This document shows, piece by piece, positions 61,258 through 64,000 of a stretch of 64,000 bases of DNA. The stretch is from Scybalocola_A sp900557175. Lineage in GTDB: Bacteria; Bacillota; Clostridia; Lachnospirales; Lachnospiraceae. Within the stretch, counting starts at the first letter, position 1. Each line of letters opens with the position of its first letter. The position numbers were made by a program, and so were the translations under genes. A model generated the notes under the pieces. The model was not told the DNA's origin and made no database searches. It saw only the letters and a list, made by a program, of their open reading frames with translations. Where the stretch lies: assembly GCA_937890745.1 (NCBI GenBank), contig CALADH010000013.1, positions 1 through 64,000 of the forward strand. The letters are read 5' to 3'.

Positions 61258-61647
61258 CTAAAATGAAATGCCGTCGATGTTATCGCTGGCGCTTTTATCT
61301 TCAATTTGAATCACAAGCTTATTTGGCAGGCAGCTTATAGGTAGCGCTGTATTTTTGATAAAGCCCATATTGATGCAGACTTTATCGGGACAGCTGGACT
61401 CGGTGACAGCAATTTCACCGGGCCGGACTTCAATCGTATTATAGGCGCCGTTTTCACCTTCAACGGTGAATGTATAGCTTTCGGTGACGGCGGACAGGTC
61501 AATTGATTTGATAAGCGTACCGTCCTGATAAATTTTGGCCGTCAGCACAGCGGAAGATTTTCTTGTATAGATAAAAATACTGCCGGCGATGCCGAGAATT
61601 AAAAGCAGGGCAGCGGCAGCGATACATATTTTTTTTGTACGGTTCAT
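61258..61647 (-). CDS. NusG domain II membrane-anchored protein
   Basis: 129 residues. N-terminal signal anchor (KICIAAAALLLILGIAGSIF), then a NusG-II domain with the conserved VTESSCPDKVCINMGFI and ISCLPNKLVIQIE. Predicted outside the membrane; the Cys pair may be redox-active. Partner of the Gx transporter just downstream. Confidence 0.9.
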   Translation of the reverse strand: MNRTKKICIAAAALLLILGIAGSIFIYTRKSSAVLTAKIYQDGTLIKSIDLSAVTESYTFTVEGENGAYNTIEVRPGEIAVTESSCPDKVCINMGFIKNTALPISCLPNKLVIQIEDKSASDNIDGISF

Positions 61648-61731
61648 AAGTCACTCCTTTGTATATGTGCTGTAAAATAATTTCAGTATTCAGTATAAGA
61701 CGAAATATCAATTTTTTCAAGAGGTGAAGAC

Positions 61732-62745
61732 ATGGATAGAGATGACATCATTATAAAAAAGGTAATTATACATATTTTAGATTCCTATATGGGAATGCCG
61801 GTGCTTTCAGATAAAGAGCTGGAATGCGGGCCGGATTTATATGAATTTTTCAGGGCACATCTTGAAAAAGTGACAAACAGCGATGATATTAAGGCGTGCC
61901 GTTTTGAGGAAGATTCAGTTGTGCCGGTGATGCTTGAGGGCTTTATGCCGGAAAGCTTTGTGGATGTCAGCCGTGCGCTGGCTGAGGAGCTTTACCGCAT
62001 TATGAATGCAAATATTGATATTCCGGCGGCAGATTTGGCGGTGATTTTATTCAGATATAGCGAGAAGGATTATCTGGGTCTTTTAAAAATGAATTATAAA
62101 TCATCCTACACACATTTTACGGTATCGGATTTTGGTGAAAATACAAATGATATTATTATGCAAAAAGCGCTGCTTCCGTCAGAGAGCCAAAGACTTTCGG
62201 AGGCGGCAGTGATTGATTTGGAGACGATGGATATACAGCTTCTTGAAAAGAAGTATGATATTAACGGGACAAAGGTGAATTATATGTCCAATCTGTTTTT
62301 AAAATGTCATGCGCCCCTGTCTCAAAAGGCACGCCTTGATATTGTGGCAAAGGCTGTAGAGCAGGTGAATAACAAGTATTTTGACAAAGAAGATATTGAC
62401 CGGAAGATGGAAGTCAAAAAGATTATTCATAATGAATTGGAAGAATCCGGCGCCTTGAATGTGGCATCAGTGAAGGAAAAAATTTTTAAGGATAATGACG
62501 AGATGAAAAAGGATTTTGAGGAAAAGCTTGAGAAATATCATCTCGATGAATCGGTGGAAATCCGTCCTCAAAATAAACAGACGGTTAAAAAATTTGAGCG
62601 CCAGCATTTAAAGACGGACACTGGCATAGAAATTACAATACCGATGGACCAGTACGGCAATAATGAAAATGTAGAGTTTTTTACAAATCCGGACGGAACG
62701 ATTTCCGTGATGATTAAAAATATCGGAAAGCTGACAAGCAACTAG
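61732..62745 (+). CDS. 37-kDa nucleoid-associated protein (NdpA-like)
   Basis: 337 residues. It begins [20 protein letters not shown], the conserved start of NdpA/YejK-type proteins; the C-terminal half has [20 protein letters not shown] and the [20 protein letters not shown] end. The family is found on nucleoids but the exact role is unknown. RBS AAGAGGTG. Confidence 0.9.
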   Translation: MDRDDIIIKKVIIHILDSYMGMPVLSDKELECGPDLYEFFRAHLEKVTNSDDIKACRFEEDSVVPVMLEGFMPESFVDVSRALAEELYRIMNANIDIPAADLAVILFRYSEKDYLGLLKMNYKSSYTHFTVSDFGENTNDIIMQKALLPSESQRLSEAAVIDLETMDIQLLEKKYDINGTKVNYMSNLFLKCHAPLSQKARLDIVAKAVEQVNNKYFDKEDIDRKMEVKKIIHNELEESGALNVASVKEKIFKDNDEMKKDFEEKLEKYHLDESVEIRPQNKQTVKKFERQHLKTDTGIEITIPMDQYGNNENVEFFTNPDGTISVMIKNIGKLTSN

Positions 62746-62758
62746 GAGGGACAACATC

Positions 62759-63682
62759 ATGCCAATTAAAATAAAAGATGATTTACCGGCAAGAAAAATT
62801 TTGGAAAATGAGCATATTTTTGTAATGACAGAGCATCGGGCGCTGACGCAGGACATCCGCCCGCTGAAGATTCTTATTTTGAATCTTATGCCGACAAAGG
62901 TTGAGACGGAGACACAGATTCTGCGCTGTCTTTCAAACACGCCGCTGCAGATTGAGGCAGAGCTTCTGCAGACAGAGACGTATCAGGCAAAAAATACGTC
63001 GGAGGAGCATATGCTTGCTTTTTATAAAACCTTTGACGAGGTGAAGGAAAGCCGCTATGACGGTCTGATTATTACGGGGGCGCCGGTAGAGATGATGGAT
63101 TTTGAAGAAGTGGAATACTGGGACGAGCTTTGCCGGATTATGGAATGGTCAAAGACACATGTCCATTCGACTTTCCATATTTGCTGGGGAGCGCAGGCCG
63201 GACTTTATTATCATTACGGCGTTCCGAAATATATTCTCGATCATAAAATATCGGGTGTATTTAAGCACCGGATGCTTAACCCGAAATCCCGGCTGTTCAG
63301 AGGCTTTGACGAGCATTTTTATGTGCCTCATTCAAGACATACTGAGGTGCGGGCGGAGGATATTTTAAAAATACCGCAGCTGCGTATTATGGCAGATTCC
63401 GACGAGGCCGGTGTTTATATTGTCGGCAATGAGAGCGGTTCTCAGTTTTTTGTGATGGGACATTCCGAATATGATGCGGACACGCTGGCCAAAGAATATT
63501 TCAGAGATCTTGAAAAGGGGATGAATCCTGATATTCCGGCTCACTATTTTCCGGATGACGATCCGTCTAAAAAGCCGGAGATGAAATGGCGGGCACACGG
63601 CACATGGATATATTCAAACTGGCTTAATTATTTTGTATATCAGACGACGCCTTACGAGCTTGATCAAACAATGGAAGGATGA
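62759..63682 (+). CDS. metA: Homoserine O-acyltransferase (probably acetyl-specific)
   Basis: 307 residues. MetA fold with catalytic Cys in [18 protein letters not shown], His in VPHSRHTE and Glu in [15 protein letters not shown]. It acylates homoserine for methionine synthesis. The [11 protein letters not shown] segment has Glu at the position (111 in B. cereus MetA) that selects acetyl-CoA, so homoserine O-acetyltransferase is more likely than succinyl. Start ATG 62759 behind AGGAGG. Confidence 0.92.
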   Translation: MPIKIKDDLPARKILENEHIFVMTEHRALTQDIRPLKILILNLMPTKVETETQILRCLSNTPLQIEAELLQTETYQAKNTSEEHMLAFYKTFDEVKESRYDGLIITGAPVEMMDFEEVEYWDELCRIMEWSKTHVHSTFHICWGAQAGLYYHYGVPKYILDHKISGVFKHRMLNPKSRLFRGFDEHFYVPHSRHTEVRAEDILKIPQLRIMADSDEAGVYIVGNESGSQFFVMGHSEYDADTLAKEYFRDLEKGMNPDIPAHYFPDDDPSKKPEMKWRAHGTWIYSNWLNYFVYQTTPYELDQTMEG

Positions 63683-63692
63683 TGAGATTTCG

Positions 63693-64000
63693 ATGGAAAA
63701 CAGCAGCTATACAGGTCTTACAAGTGCCGAAGTCAGAAAGCGCATCGACGACGGTCTGATTAATGAGACAAATAATAATGTATCAAAGACAAAAAAAGAG
63801 ATTATCCTCACACATACACTGACATACTTTAACTTTTTAAATATATTTCTTGGTATTATTGTCATATGTTCGGGACAGCTTAAGAATCTGACATTTTTAG
63901 GCGTTATTATTATTAATTCAGTGATTGGTATTATTCAGGAGCTGAAGGTGAAAAAGCTTGTGGACGGTCTGTCAGTGATTACAGCCTCTAAAGTGAAAGT
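63693..64000 (+). CDS. P-type cation-transporting ATPase, N-terminal part only
   Basis: The gene runs off the window; 102 codons are visible. The start MENSSYTGLTSAEVRKRIDD matches the cation-ATPase N-terminal domain, and two hydrophobic helices follow (TYFNFLNIFLGIIVICSG, FLGVIIINSVIGIIQELKV). The NSVIGIIQE-K pattern is that of CtpE/HAD-IC P-type ATPases. The ion is unknown. It starts 10 bases after metA. Confidence 0.85.
   Translation, partial: MENSSYTGLTSAEVRKRIDDGLINETNNNVSKTKKEIILTHTLTYFNFLNIFLGIIVICSGQLKNLTFLGVIIINSVIGIIQELKVKKLVDGLSVITASKVK

Overview
The window looks like chromosomal DNA of an anaerobic Gram-positive gut bacterium of the Clostridia, most likely a Lachnospiraceae member. 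Support: strong AGGAGG-type ribosome sites, TTGACA/TATAAT promoters, a Rho factor with an Arg/Asp/Ser-rich N-terminal insert, the order rho-rpmE-DUF1385-prmC-prfA, group B [FeFe] hydrogenase with a PAS-type hydrogenase-like partner, reverse rubrerythrin next to a PerR-type repressor, ECF biotin transport, and two GH3 glycosidase loci. The genus cannot be fixed from the sequence alone. No rRNA, tRNA or CRISPR array was seen.

Layout. 1-2.4 kb: AT-rich accessory edge (TnpV-like remnant, RhuM-family protein, GIY-YIG nuclease). 2.4-4.1 kb: RlmD-type 23S rRNA methyltransferase whose C-terminal extension is cut off by one in-frame TAA. 4.2-10.7 kb: sugar locus with a LacI regulator, cytoplasmic sulfatase, GPH symporter and GH3 glycosidase, flanked by two LacI/cre-like palindromes. 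10.7-12.3 kb: MATE exporter. 12.8-16.6 kb: NAD synthesis operon nadA-nadB-nadC-niaR. 16.6-17.1 kb: gene-free stretch sharing exact boxes with the MATE leader. 17.1-18.7 kb: birA-bioY with a BirA-like operator over the promoter. 19-27 kb: a DUF3783 protein, L-lactate dehydrogenase, AraC regulator, then an ABC sugar importer (two permeases and a lipoprotein) with a second GH3 enzyme. 27-32.4 kb: a Fic-like C-terminal fragment, a carB without carA beside it, and gdhA. 32.7-37.6 kb: rho, rpmE, DUF1385, prmC, prfA. 37.8-40.1 kb: two PLP aminotransferases. 40.2-41.9 kb: secreted DUF4214 protein.

42.1-44.1 kb holds an AT-rich two-gene cassette with its own promoter: an ABC/OLD-like ATPase without TOPRIM, followed by a small PD-(D/E)XK-type nuclease. 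It sits between ordinary chromosomal genes and is the best candidate for an undescribed (anti-phage-like) system. 44.1-46.5 kb is an Fe-S helicase with an N-terminal nuclease domain. 46.7-52.2 kb: a hydroxyacid dehydrogenase, then a redox module ([2Fe-2S] protein, PAS-containing hydrogenase-like protein, SpoIIE phosphatase, group B hydrogenase). 52.4-54.9 kb: PerR, reverse rubrerythrin, FucO-type alcohol dehydrogenase.

55-60.6 kb is an envelope/signalling cluster: a zinc-ribbon membrane protein broken at an A9 run, a lipoprotein, a second zinc-ribbon membrane protein, small proteins, and an ECF sigma factor fused to a transmembrane segment and a ~425-residue predicted outer domain. The end holds a Gx transporter, a NusG-II protein, a nucleoid-associated protein, metA and the start of a P-type ATPase.
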